A stretch of 64,000 nt of DNA from assembly GCA_037144355.1 (NCBI GenBank), contig JBAWWY010000001.1:496001-560000 (forward strand), in the 5' to 3' direction. Below the pieces are notes generated by a model that made no database searches, was not told the origin of the DNA, and saw only the letters and a list, made by a program, of their open reading frames with translations. This document shows, in pieces, positions 18,586-27,508 of this stretch (its first letter is position 1; each line of letters opens with the position of its first letter). This DNA comes from JBAWWY01 sp037144355 (lineage in GTDB: Bacteria; Bacillota; Clostridia; Peptostreptococcales; Anaerovoracaceae). Both the position numbers and the translations under genes were made by a program.

Positions 18586-19848
18586 TCATATATAAAAAAA
18601 TAGTGAATTGATCAGATACTGGTTATCAACTCTTTTCGCACATTTTAAAAGGTGGTTCCTAACCTCATCATATTTTTTAGAGCCATCTTTATATGATGTT
18701 ATAAGTTTTTCATATCTTTTCTTTTCAGACGTAGTATGATTTTTTTTAAAGTATCCCCAAATATGTTCCGCCGCATTTACCCTGGATCCCCTTGTTCCTT
18801 GCATAAACAATGCTTCTTCAATTTTATTGTAGAATTCTAAAGATGAGGTTTCATTCTTTTCTTTCATCATTTTCCTGATACCATCGTATAATTTAGATGA
18901 CTTGCTTAAAACATAGTATTTGTATCTAGCCCATTCCACTTCCAATTCCTTAACCTTGCAATTAAGAACGCATGTATTAATGCATTTTACAGCAGAAAGG
19001 TTTTTGTCCTTTACTTCCAACATTATATCGCAATCTAAACACTCTTGAATAATTTCGTTATAAAGTTTTGCAAACTTATCAATTAAAATTGTTTCCGAGT
19101 GCGCTCCATTTGAAAATCCTGTTTTCTGCTGGGAATAATGTACCTTTTGCCGCCCATCTTTTTCTTTCCAAGTCTTGTCACATTGGCGAATCCAAAACGT
19201 GTCAGAATGCTCCGGTTCTATATTGTTGAGCTTGTGGTGCAGGTTGTCAAAAATTACTGGAATTTCAATTTCATTAGAAATCGAAAGAACATCTTCAATG
19301 TTATAACTTTTATCATCGTTTTCTAATACAAGTCTTTTTTTAACATTATCATTGAGCCTTGAATAATTTGAGAGAAAGACTTTTATTGAATTATTCTTGT
19401 CGCCGTAAAGTCCTCCAACATGGATGATAATCTTGTTTTTAGTATCAACGCCCAGTGAGTCAAGAAATGCGGCGTGGTATTCCAAATCTAAGATAGAATT
19501 TTCCACAACTTTTGGATTATTGGAATTAATCACAGTGTATTGGCCTGGATGCATGGAAACCCTCATCCCCGATGAAATGATTTTCCTACCGATTTCAATT
19601 AACTCTTCCTTGTATTCCGATTGCCAGTCTACGGTATTTATTGGGTGCGATCCGAATGGGATGATATCTGAACTGATTCGAAACAACATTATACTATTTT
19701 TGATATTGTAATCTATTACATTGGACAGGGCTGATAGATTAATGCCTATTACTTCTCTTATTTTTTCCACTGAGGCGCACTTTAAGGAGCACCGGGAAAA
19801 CCCTGCATTTTGAACGCCTAACGCAATGCATGCATAACCTATGGACAT
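18586..19848 (-). CDS. uvsE: UvsE-type UV damage endonuclease fused to a C-terminal DUF1722 (YbgA-like) domain
   Basis: 420 residues. Residues 1-about 295 are a UvsE/UVDE TIM-barrel: opening MSIGYACIALGVQ, then FRISSDIIPFGSHP, RVSMHPGQYTVINS, IIHVGGLYGDK, LENDDKSYN and VIFDNLHH, which hold the metal-binding His/Glu/Asp residues. The enzyme nicks DNA 5' of cyclobutane dimers and other lesions. Residues about 306-420 match DUF1722: W..YKYYVLSKSSK..Y at 306, and HIWGYFKKN..TSEKK..E.LI..YKDG near 362, ending in a Y-L dipeptide pattern. UvsE of Bacillus ends near 320, so this is an added domain. It is first in a same-strand group. Confidence 0.88.
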   Translation of the reverse strand: MSIGYACIALGVQNAGFSRCSLKCASVEKIREVIGINLSALSNVIDYNIKNSIMLFRISSDIIPFGSHPINTVDWQSEYKEELIEIGRKIISSGMRVSMHPGQYTVINSNNPKVVENSILDLEYHAAFLDSLGVDTKNKIIIHVGGLYGDKNNSIKVFLSNYSRLNDNVKKRLVLENDDKSYNIEDVLSISNEIEIPVIFDNLHHKLNNIEPEHSDTFWIRQCDKTWKEKDGRQKVHYSQQKTGFSNGAHSETILIDKFAKLYNEIIQECLDCDIMLEVKDKNLSAVKCINTCVLNCKVKELEVEWARYKYYVLSKSSKLYDGIRKMMKEKNETSSLEFYNKIEEALFMQGTRGSRVNAAEHIWGYFKKNHTTSEKKRYEKLITSYKDGSKKYDEVRNHLLKCAKRVDNQYLINSLFFYI

Positions 19849-19919
19849 TTGTATTCCCCATCCCTTTTTAACTTGTCATATATTTAATACTTATTTGATT
19901 GTTTGATTTATTATTTATT

Positions 19920-20474
19920 TTAATTGCTCTTCCTATTGGTAAGCTTGCAGCAATGTGTTCCTATGACAGCAGCTTTTGGTATTGCTAATTGCCCCGAGTT
20001 TACTTTTGAAAGGTCATCAACAACTATTATTGAGCTGTTTATCATTCCCATCCAGCAGGAATAGGGAATTGTGCCAACTTTTGTTGGAGTAAACTCAACA
20101 ACATTATCTCCCGCTTTCAAGTCAACTTGCGAATTGAATTCAGGTATGATCAAAGTACCATTACAGCTATTGATATTTTGCTGTTCTGCCCTTATGTGAA
20201 ATTTGACTGGGATTCCCTTTTGCACCGTTATGCTCTCATATCCACTCGAAGTTAGATCAAAACCAACCTCCTGATAATCGCCGCTAACAACCGCAATGTT
20301 ATTTTTGTCAAGAGCGGTAGTTCCCTGGATATTTATATTACTATTAACATCTGCATATGCGGCCCTATTGCTCAAATAAAGATAAGTTGATCCCATAAGC
20401 GCAATAAATACAACTAAAATTATAATTGGTTTCATACTGCCTTTTTTAGATGAATTATATATATTTCTGTTCAT
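19920..20474 (-). CDS. Membrane-anchored cupredoxin-domain protein
   Basis: 184 residues: a membrane helix at about 15-32, a linker, then a cupredoxin-like beta domain (about 60-160). The type I copper ligand region reads IPYSCWMGMI, the form seen in cupredoxins that accompany metal ATPases, with the Cys and following Met visible and an upstream Cys/His-poor strand. The tail has a Cys-Cys motif after His (THCCK), a possible extra metal site. The protein would face outward and handle copper or a related metal. It lies 100 bases before CopZ in transcription order reversed (copZ is upstream), which supports a metal role. Confidence 0.78.
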   Translation of the reverse strand: MNRNIYNSSKKGSMKPIIILVVFIALMGSTYLYLSNRAAYADVNSNINIQGTTALDKNNIAVVSGDYQEVGFDLTSSGYESITVQKGIPVKFHIRAEQQNINSCNGTLIIPEFNSQVDLKAGDNVVEFTPTKVGTIPYSCWMGMINSSIIVVDDLSKVNSGQLAIPKAAVIGTHCCKLTNRKSN

Positions 20475-20574
20475 TTGGACACCTCCACTATATCGAATCG
20501 CATCAGATTTACTTTAAGATTCGATTTTTTACTTGCGGTTTCATAACGTGCTTCTAGATTTTATACCAATACCA

Positions 20575-20784
20575 TTACTCAATTGAAGTAACTGTATAAC
20601 CAGCATCGGAAATCGCATCCACAAGGGCTTTATCTTCTATCTGGGCCGTTGTTTCAATGACTGCCTTATTATCCTCTAGAATTACTTTTACTTCGGTTAT
20701 TCCGTCGATTTCCTTCAATGCATTCTCAACTCTTCTTACGCAATGCTGACACGACATTCCTTCAACCTTAATTGTCTTTTCCAT
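20575..20784 (-). CDS. copZ: CopZ-like heavy-metal-binding chaperone
   Basis: 69 residues, a lone HMA ferredoxin-like domain. The metal-binding MSCQHC motif is at about residues 10-15 in the loop after the first strand, and the fold ends with GYTVTSIE. It binds Cu(I) or a similar soft metal and delivers it to a P-type ATPase. The HQ variant between the Cys residues is typical of copper chaperones. Upstream (20821-20841) is an imperfect dyad AAAGGAG-N7-CCCCTTT overlapping a TATAAA box, which could bind a CsoR-like repressor, though only half of it resembles a CsoR site. The start follows TGAGGT. Confidence 0.9.
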   Translation of the reverse strand: MEKTIKVEGMSCQHCVRRVENALKEIDGITEVKVILEDNKAVIETTAQIEDKALVDAISDAGYTVTSIE

Positions 20785-20903
20785 TTTACTACCTCACTGT
20801 ACAGTTTGATATTTACTACTAAAGGAGTTTTATACCCCTTTTTATTTTTAATAAAATCAAATTTTATATTATTAATGTATATTTGCCGAATTAATCTGGC
20901 ATT

Positions 20904-21869
20904 TTAATCTGCAATTTTTACTGGTACCCCGTCTTGGCACGGTATCCTTGTCTGGCATAAGCCACAACCTGAAATATAATTGCTGTTCCGCACAACATCA
21001 GGTCCAATTTCCTTCTTTATTAATTGAAGATAAAGGCTGCAGATTTCCTTGTCATGCCCTTCTTTTGAAATTGCCTCAACTGGGCATCTTGTAATGCATT
21101 CGCCACATGTACCCTCAGCATAAAATTTACACCATTCGTTATATTTAATATAAGGTCGCTTGTCTGGATCTAATTTCTCTTTGACAATGATGGAACAGAA
21201 TCTCATTGCTTTCCCCTGTCTGGTAATCAGCCCATCTGAAAGGCCGAAAGTTCCCAGTCCAGCAATGAATGCCGTATGCCTGTGTGACCATTTGGAAGCA
21301 ATCCCAAATTTTTCCGAAACCATCCTGCTCCACTGGGGAAGCAGGTCAATGGCAACAGCTTCAATACCTTTTTTCTCAAGTTCTCCCATAACCTTGTTGC
21401 ATATATCATAAATAAAAGGTTCCCACTCGCCTCTGCTGACAAGCCATCTCAAGCTTGGCATTATTTCAGAAGTACTTTGGACATCCTTTGTTTCCTTTGT
21501 CTGGGCGAATGCAAAACTAACCACAGTTAGTTCCTGCCGGCTTACTATTTCATCTTTATATTTCAATGAAAACGCTTCTGATGGCGTCCAATAAAATTCT
21601 CCAATTTCTTTTTTATAAAGATCAAAGTAATCGTCATCCCCACTGGCAAATCCAATAATTGGAAGCGTCCACATGGGCTCCTCAGGTAAGCCGAGGGTCT
21701 TGAAATTGTTAAGTTTTGATTCTTTAACCGCATTGTTTATTATATTTCCTATTTCTTCTTTTGTTATTCCCAAGATAATATCCTCATCTTTCCCAATAAT
21801 ATGGCTGTTGATTTCCAATTTAGCATGAAATGTTGCAAAACATTTATTCAATCCTGCAGCCTGCTTCAC
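20904..21869 (-). CDS. QueG-like 4Fe-4S double-cluster protein (epoxyqueuosine reductase family)
   Basis: 321 residues. The C-terminal third holds two Fe-S motifs: CGECITRCPVEAIS (near 260) and a later CGLCQTRIPCQDG group (near 300). The central FIAGLGTFGLSDGLIT block (about 210) is the cobalamin-binding-like signature of the QueG family. True QueG acts on tRNA queuosine; this protein lacks a HEAT tail and has a different N-terminus, so another reductase role is possible. The start is uncertain: the GTG at 21869 has no ribosome site and lies only a few bases after a TATAAT box, so the transcript is leaderless or the true start is further in. Confidence 0.72.
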   Translation of the reverse strand: MKQAAGLNKCFATFHAKLEINSHIIGKDEDIILGITKEEIGNIINNAVKESKLNNFKTLGLPEEPMWTLPIIGFASGDDDYFDLYKKEIGEFYWTPSEAFSLKYKDEIVSRQELTVVSFAFAQTKETKDVQSTSEIMPSLRWLVSRGEWEPFIYDICNKVMGELEKKGIEAVAIDLLPQWSRMVSEKFGIASKWSHRHTAFIAGLGTFGLSDGLITRQGKAMRFCSIIVKEKLDPDKRPYIKYNEWCKFYAEGTCGECITRCPVEAISKEGHDKEICSLYLQLIKKEIGPDVVRNSNYISGCGLCQTRIPCQDGVPVKIAD

Positions 21870-21944
21870 TTTTGATTATAGCATAGTGTCAATATTATTT
21901 GAATAACCTGGAACAATTGCCAGCTGCCAGAATATAAATGTGGC

Positions 21945-21993
21945 AAGAGCCCCACACCTATGAAATAAATTCATTAAAGGTGTTGGGGCTCTT
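21945..21993 (-). terminator. Strong hairpin between iadA and the QueG-like gene
   Basis: AAGAGCCCCACACCT (21945-21959) pairs with AGGTGTTGGGGCTCTT (21978-21993), with one bulge, around an 18-base loop. It follows the iadA stop by about 50 bases. The T-rich flank is on the plus-strand side, so termination of the minus-strand operon is plausible but not typical. Confidence 0.6.
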
Positions 21994-22043
21994 ACAGTTT
22001 TATTTTATTTCACATTATTGAATTCTTGTTTTCTTTTCTTTAC

Positions 22044-23231
22044 CTATTTTGCTTCAAATGTTCCGAAAACCACTGGCTTCTTATCAGCAACCATTATTAC
22101 TCCTTTAGCAATTACCATTTGTATATCCAATGTCTTGTCTTCAAGCATGCATAAATCTGCATCGAACCCTTTTTCGAGTTTGCCTTTTCCTGCAAGTTTT
22201 AGGATTCTCGCTGGATTGGAAGTAACTGCTTTAATTGCTATTTCCATTGGTATGCCTTCTTTCAAAATGCATTCCTTGATTTCCTTTAAAAGACAGGTGG
22301 CTTTGCCGACACCAAGTCCAACATATTCTTTTTTTTCGTTGAAAATTGGCAGGCTTCCCTGTGCATCCGATGATAGAGTAAAATTGTCACTATTGACACC
22401 AGCATCTAAAAGACGCCTCATGCCATCGCTTACTCTAACTTCGCCGTACATGTCAGCCCAGAAATCAGCATCCTCGCTGCCCGTAAAGTCAATAAATCCG
22501 CCTTTTTTGCCATATTCAAGGCATTTTTCAAATAAAGGACCATTCCTATTTATGTGGGTTGGAAGAAATTGAGTTATAGGAATTTCTGTTTCTTCAACTG
22601 TTTTAATAATTAGATCGATTGCCCTTTCTCCATCTCCAAGGTGTATATCTAGAATCCCGGCTTTGCCAGACAACATTCCACCAACTCTGGCTTCAGCTGC
22701 AATCTTGGAAAATTCCTCAAAGGTTGGTTGTGAAGACCTATGATCTGAAATAGCCAGTTCTCCAACACCAATTATCTTATCGATGGCAATCAAATCTTTC
22801 ATGATTTCTCCAGTTAAAGTCTTAACCGGTATCTGATATGATCCGGTATAAATAAAAGTCGTCACTCCTTCTTCTTCCAATCCTCTTGCTTTGGCAAGAA
22901 GGGAAAGCATATTTCTTGTTATACCATCAGTTCCAAGACATCCAACCACAGTTGTAATACCTGAAGTGGTTAAATCTGTAAGCATTATCTCAGGAGTCCT
23001 GGTTTTGTAACCGCCTTCTCCTCCACCTCCAAGCATATGAACATGGGAATCAATGAACCCTGGCACAGTGGTAGTTCCAGTTCCATCAATAATATGGACA
23101 TTCATTGCATCTCCCAAATCAGCTTTCAAATTATCACCAATAGCTCCAATTTTCCCGCCGATTATTAGAATATCCTTAATTCCCTGATACTCGGGTGTAT
23201 AAACTTTTGTGTTCTTAATTATTGTTATCAT
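22044..23231 (-). CDS. iadA: Isoaspartyl (beta-aspartyl) dipeptidase
   Basis: 395 residues, amidohydrolase superfamily. The first metal motif is FIDSHVHM near residue 62; the adjacent GGGGEGGYKTRTPE block and LTTSGITTVVGCLGTDG are specific to IadA. Further ligands are in YTGSYQ (near 125), the Lys/His region and the late SDAQGSLP (near 290). It hydrolyses beta-aspartyl dipeptides from damaged or storage proteins, in the cytosol. It follows the YfcC-type carrier by 48 bases on the same strand, suggesting uptake and breakdown of an aspartyl compound. The start follows TAGGAGTT. Confidence 0.95.
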   Translation of the reverse strand: MITIIKNTKVYTPEYQGIKDILIIGGKIGAIGDNLKADLGDAMNVHIIDGTGTTTVPGFIDSHVHMLGGGGEGGYKTRTPEIMLTDLTTSGITTVVGCLGTDGITRNMLSLLAKARGLEEEGVTTFIYTGSYQIPVKTLTGEIMKDLIAIDKIIGVGELAISDHRSSQPTFEEFSKIAAEARVGGMLSGKAGILDIHLGDGERAIDLIIKTVEETEIPITQFLPTHINRNGPLFEKCLEYGKKGGFIDFTGSEDADFWADMYGEVRVSDGMRRLLDAGVNSDNFTLSSDAQGSLPIFNEKKEYVGLGVGKATCLLKEIKECILKEGIPMEIAIKAVTSNPARILKLAGKGKLEKGFDADLCMLEDKTLDIQMVIAKGVIMVADKKPVVFGTFEAK

Positions 23232-23279
23232 GAATTCAACTCCTAAGTGGGATTAGCCCAAATCGATTTTGTATTATTC

Positions 23280-25031
23280 TTATTGGAAATTAATTGCTAC
23301 TGCTATTATTATTACAACAGTACCAATTATGAAGAAAAATCCCTGCATCTTGATTTGGAATTTAGCCCATTTGATCCAGTCTACCCTTGCAACGCCCAAT
23401 ACTCCGATTAGACTCGCTGAAACCGGTGTGAATGCATCGCAAAAGCCTGAACCCATTTGATAAGCCAATACAGCAACTTGCCTTGATACTCCCACTATAT
23501 CGGATAATGGTGCCATAATAGGCATAGTCAACGCAGCCTGTCCCGAATTTGAAGTTACTACCAAATTGAATAGAGTCTGGAAGATATACATGAACCAGGC
23601 TGCAACAACAACTGGAGTTCCTTTTAACGCTTCTCCAATTCCATGAAGCATGGTATTAAGAGTTGATGGAAGAGAAGCGTCGGCTCCACCCAATACGAGC
23701 AGAATACCCTTTGCCATACCTACAACAACTGCTGTTCCAGCAAGATCCCCAACTCCCTTTTGGAAAGATGAAGCCATTTCATTTATTGTCATTCCATTTA
23801 ATTTGAAAATTATGGCTGTTGCTCCTGCTGCGAAACCCATTACGAAGAACTGGGAAGCGATTTCAGGAATGTAGTATCCCTTTTGAGTAACACCCCAGAT
23901 AATCCATACTAGAACTGCAAGCATTTCCAATAATATGATTTTATCTCCAATGCCAAATTTCTTTTCTTCTTCAGTTGTTAGAGCTGCCCTATTTCTAAAA
24001 TAACCATCCGCTTCGTGCATAACTGAAAGCTCAGGTCTTTTTCTGATTTTTTCAGCATATACCATCATGTATGTTGCACTAGCCGCAGTGACCACCACCC
24101 ACATTGTCAACCTGAAAGGTGTACCCGACAATACTGGAATTCCTGCGATACCTTGAGCAATTGCAACGCTGAATGGACTCATCCAGGATGTTGCATTACC
24201 AACCTGGGATGCTACAAATGTAACTGTTACAGCTACAATCGAGTCGTATCCCAGGGCTATTACGAATGGAACCATGATCATTGCAAAAGGAATTACCTCT
24301 TCGGACATTCCAAAAGTTGCTCCTCCTAATGAGAATAGGAAGAATAATAATGGAAGTGCAAGTTTTTCATATCCTTTTGTCTTTCTAATATAAGCATAAA
24401 TACCAGCGTCAATAGCCCCAGTTCTCATTATTATCCCAAAAGAACCACCGACAACGAGGATCAATGCCACAATACCTACCGCTGAGCCATATTTGCTCCC
24501 AGTTACAAGTCCTTCAAAGATATAATTTAGGAAACCGAAACCATAGTAGTCATCTGTTCCCCAGATTTTAGCTGTTTTATGGAGTTTTTTGCTTGTGTCA
24601 TAAATCGAATCTCCATATAAATCGTATAAAACGGCATCTGTAAGCCCAAGTTCGTCAAGTTGTCCCTGATTCCATGAAGCTTGGTCTGTTGCAAGAAATG
24701 CATCTAAAGCAGTCTTGTCCACACCTAGATCAGCAAGTTTCGACGTATCTCCAGCAAGTGCCGTTAGTTCAGTAGCTAGACTTGCTGTGTTGAGATTATA
24801 ACTGTATCTAAAGGAATCAGCTATTAATACAGTCTTTGTCTTTGTACTTCCGTCAGAATTTGTGTATGTTACATCATGAGTGTTGAATTTTCCAGCCGGA
24901 ATAATGAAGGTCAATATCCAGAATAATACTACGACGAAAAAAATGATTGCATAAGTGTGAGGTGTCTGAAGTTTTGTTAGTCTTTGTCCAATTTTTTCCA
25001 GATTCTGATCAGATTTTTTTTCTGATGACAT
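23280..25031 (-). CDS. YfcC/DcuC-family anion or amino-acid carrier
   Basis: 583 residues with about eleven to twelve membrane helices. It opens with a cytoplasmic tail, then LQTPHTYAIIFFVVVLFWILTFIIPAG, the typical YfcC N-terminus, followed by an extended outside loop (about 60-165). Conserved loop blocks include the GGSFGIIMRTGAI region and SNSGQAALTMPIMAPLSDIVGVSRQ near 510, seen in the C4-dicarboxylate/arginine antiporter group. The long outside loop between the first two helices is typical of YfcC proteins. The substrate is not known; its operon partner iadA suggests a beta-aspartyl peptide or aspartate. Expressed from a sigma-54 promoter 105-120 bases upstream. Confidence 0.88.
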   Translation of the reverse strand: MSSEKKSDQNLEKIGQRLTKLQTPHTYAIIFFVVVLFWILTFIIPAGKFNTHDVTYTNSDGSTKTKTVLIADSFRYSYNLNTASLATELTALAGDTSKLADLGVDKTALDAFLATDQASWNQGQLDELGLTDAVLYDLYGDSIYDTSKKLHKTAKIWGTDDYYGFGFLNYIFEGLVTGSKYGSAVGIVALILVVGGSFGIIMRTGAIDAGIYAYIRKTKGYEKLALPLLFFLFSLGGATFGMSEEVIPFAMIMVPFVIALGYDSIVAVTVTFVASQVGNATSWMSPFSVAIAQGIAGIPVLSGTPFRLTMWVVVTAASATYMMVYAEKIRKRPELSVMHEADGYFRNRAALTTEEEKKFGIGDKIILLEMLAVLVWIIWGVTQKGYYIPEIASQFFVMGFAAGATAIIFKLNGMTINEMASSFQKGVGDLAGTAVVVGMAKGILLVLGGADASLPSTLNTMLHGIGEALKGTPVVVAAWFMYIFQTLFNLVVTSNSGQAALTMPIMAPLSDIVGVSRQVAVLAYQMGSGFCDAFTPVSASLIGVLGVARVDWIKWAKFQIKMQGFFFIIGTVVIIIAVAINFQ

Positions 25032-25136
25032 TTTTTTTCCTCCTCTAACATCTTATAGTTTTGCCAATATGCCCAAATGCCTTAATTTAATTGCTTTAGC
25101 TTTAGGCTGATTATAAATTAGTTCGCATTTATATTT

Positions 25137-25152
25137 AGCATATACTGTGCCA
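25137..25152 (-). promoter_or_regulatory. Sigma-54 (-24/-12) promoter of the yfcC-iadA operon
   Basis: Minus strand: TGGCAC-N5-ATGCT (25152-25137), fitting the -24/-12 consensus TGGCAC-N5-TTGCW except for one base; the invariant GG and GC dinucleotides are exactly spaced. Transcription would start near 25126, giving a leader of about 95 bases to the yfcC ATG. A sigma-54 activator gene lies directly upstream on the same strand. Confidence 0.85.
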
Positions 25153-25298
25153 ATCGAAAGAAATTACTGTAAATTATAATTTTTCTGACTTTTTCTCTTG
25201 AGCAACCCCCGATACATTGGTATATGGCTTATAAATTACGCTCTTCATAAGGCAATATCTTAAGAAATCATTCTCATAATATTTCAACTTGAGATTAT

Positions 25299-25354
25299 AC
25301 TTAAACTGGGTGTTATTGGTGCTTTAAAAAGCACCAATAACACCCAGTTTAAGT
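25299..25354 (-). repeat. 27-bp perfect inverted repeat between the activator gene and the sigma-54 promoter
   Basis: ACTTAAACTGGGTGTTATTG... at 25299-25325 is the exact reverse complement of 25328-25354, with two central bases. It begins 31 bases after the activator stop codon and lies roughly 170-230 bases upstream of the sigma-54 start. It could be a terminator for the activator gene or an enhancer (activator binding) site. There is no T-run on the minus strand after it, which weakens the terminator reading. The rest of this 353-base gap holds only the -24/-12 promoter and AT-rich leader. Confidence 0.8.
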
Positions 25355-25384
25355 ATTGATTCGCAAGTTTTTCCCATTTCACAT

Positions 25385-27454
25385 TTAATTAATTATTTTT
25401 AAAGAACTAAGCAGGTATTCCTGCCCTTCCTTGGTTAATCTCATTCCCGCTCTTCCAACGCCTTTGTTTATCAAACCTTGATCCTTCAAAATATCCGTCC
25501 TACGCCTAATCTTGTCATCGCTGAGATGGGGAAATGATTTTTCTGCAAGAATCGAAAGACTCCTTCTACTTGCTGTTTCTCCACATTTGGAATATATATC
25601 AATCGCTTCTAAAATAAAAAGAAATTCTTCCAGATTTCCAAGTCTCGCAAGGGTTTCTTGATATTTTTCGATTTTTTCCGTTTTGCTTATTTTCTTCCCT
25701 GTGTTTTCCATCTCGAAAAAGTCACTTGGTATATCGTCAATTGAAATGGTCCCATTAGATGTGACAGCGATGAAATAATCGATTGTATTTGAAAGTTCAC
25801 GCACATTCCCCGACCATGGATTACACTCAAGTATTCTCAATACATCTTCAGAAATCGCCAGATCAGGTCCACCGTTTATACTTTTGAAATAATTGATTAA
25901 TTCGGCAATATCCTCAGGATGCTCCCGCAATGGTGGAATTTTTAAATAAAGCTTTCTTAAACGATGATAAAGGTCCTCACGGAAAAGACCCGAATGGCAC
26001 ATTTGAGGTAGGTTCTTGTTCGTTGCAGCAATGATTCTTACATTGACAGGAATTATTTCTGTTCCCCCAACTCTTCTGATTTCTTTTTCTTGAAGCACTC
26101 TTAAAAGTCTTGCTTGAATTCTCAATGAGATATCCCCAATTTCGTCGAGGAAAATCGTTCCACCGTTTGCCTGTTCGAAAAGGCCTATTCTTCCACCTTT
26201 TCTTGCACCGGTAAATGCTCCATCCTCGTATCCGAACAATTCGCTTTCAGCCAATTCTTCCGGCAGAGCGCTAAAATTAACAGCTAGGAAAGGGCCTAGA
26301 TTTCTTTGGGAATTGTTATGAATTGCGCTTGCAAACAATTCTTTGCCAACGCCGCTTTCTCCGGTAATCAAAATACTCAAATCGGTTTCTGCGAGTTTGA
26401 TAGCGGTTTCAATAGTGTTTCTTATTTGAAGTGAGTCTCCAATAATATCGCTGAATTTATATTTACCAACAAAACCTTTTTTTATCAGACTTTGTCTAAG
26501 CTTTTTCTCCATATCAATTGTATCTTTTGTATTTTTTATTGTGCAGACAGTGGACTGAAGCTTTTCGATCTTGAATTTGCTTATTATAACATCAGCTTCA
26601 TTTATCTTGAAAAGCTGGTTTGACAAATCGGAAGAAGTTAAAAGAAAATCGCAAAGGACTTTATCTCGAACAATCTGGTTTATTGTTTTCCCAATTGCAA
26701 ACGAACTCCTAATCCCAAATATTTCCTCACTCTTCTGATTGAATACTGAGATTACTCCATTTTCAGAAAAAGCAACTATACCATCGTTGACCTGGTTTAA
26801 TACCTTGACTAGGTACTTGTTCATGCTTTCTGCTTCTTCGATTGTGTCGTGAAGCTGTTTGTTGAGCTTTATTATAGTTTCCATATACTTAGTTGTAACA
26901 AAGTGCGATTTTTCATCAAGCAATCCAAGCAAGCTCAGAATTTCAATCACCGTGGTTATATCAATAACCCTGGCCCCGATGTCTATTATTTCCTCGATAT
27001 GCTTTGGCACAAGGGCAACTTCTCCAGGAGTTATAGCTATTTTAGCGCTGCCATTCACTCTTCTGCCCGGGGCGTAAGGTATGTAGTTCAAATAGTCAAT
27101 CCCAACTTCTTTTAGAAGTTTGGCAACTTCCTCGGCATTTTCGATTTCATCATTTACAAGCAAAATATCCGCACCTTTTGGTATGCGGAAAAGCTTGTCA
27201 ATATTTTCTAGATTAAGAGATCTATTGGCAATAATTACCCTGCATTTAGGATCAATGTAATCTTTAGCTTCCGCAACCATCATTTTTGAGCTTAAAACAA
27301 TAAGATCGGCACGAACAATGCTATTGATTCCACTTTCTGTGGCGTATCCTTCAACACGCATATAACCCTCAAGAAGGGAATTCAGCTGCCTGCATAAGTC
27401 ATTCTTTGTTGCTTCTGAAGCAGTTACAAGAGCCAGGACTTTTTCTTTTCTCAT
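25385..27454 (-). CDS. Sigma-54-dependent transcriptional activator (PrpR-N-like, PAS, AAA+)
   Basis: 689 residues. The N-terminal sensing region (about 1-195) has a phosphate-receptor-like/PrpR-N pattern; a PAS domain follows (about 210-310: LNQVNDGIVAFSENG). The AAA+ domain (about 335-575) has Walker A GESGVGKE, the sigma-54 contact loop GAFTGA, Walker B GTIFLDEIGD and the sensor RLLRVLQEKE. The C-terminus (about 590-689) lacks the Fis-type helix-turn-helix and instead looks like a winged-helix domain. It would hydrolyse ATP to open a sigma-54 promoter; the one beside it, in front of yfcC-iadA, is the obvious target. The start follows GAGGATTT. Confidence 0.92.
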   Translation of the reverse strand: MRKEKVLALVTASEATKNDLCRQLNSLLEGYMRVEGYATESGINSIVRADLIVLSSKMMVAEAKDYIDPKCRVIIANRSLNLENIDKLFRIPKGADILLVNDEIENAEEVAKLLKEVGIDYLNYIPYAPGRRVNGSAKIAITPGEVALVPKHIEEIIDIGARVIDITTVIEILSLLGLLDEKSHFVTTKYMETIIKLNKQLHDTIEEAESMNKYLVKVLNQVNDGIVAFSENGVISVFNQKSEEIFGIRSSFAIGKTINQIVRDKVLCDFLLTSSDLSNQLFKINEADVIISKFKIEKLQSTVCTIKNTKDTIDMEKKLRQSLIKKGFVGKYKFSDIIGDSLQIRNTIETAIKLAETDLSILITGESGVGKELFASAIHNNSQRNLGPFLAVNFSALPEELAESELFGYEDGAFTGARKGGRIGLFEQANGGTIFLDEIGDISLRIQARLLRVLQEKEIRRVGGTEIIPVNVRIIAATNKNLPQMCHSGLFREDLYHRLRKLYLKIPPLREHPEDIAELINYFKSINGGPDLAISEDVLRILECNPWSGNVRELSNTIDYFIAVTSNGTISIDDIPSDFFEMENTGKKISKTEKIEKYQETLARLGNLEEFLFILEAIDIYSKCGETASRRSLSILAEKSFPHLSDDKIRRRTDILKDQGLINKGVGRAGMRLTKEGQEYLLSSLKIIN

Positions 27455-27508
27455 TTTAAATCCTCATAAATGATATTTTATTCAATACCAGACTTTAACA
27501 TATGAAAA

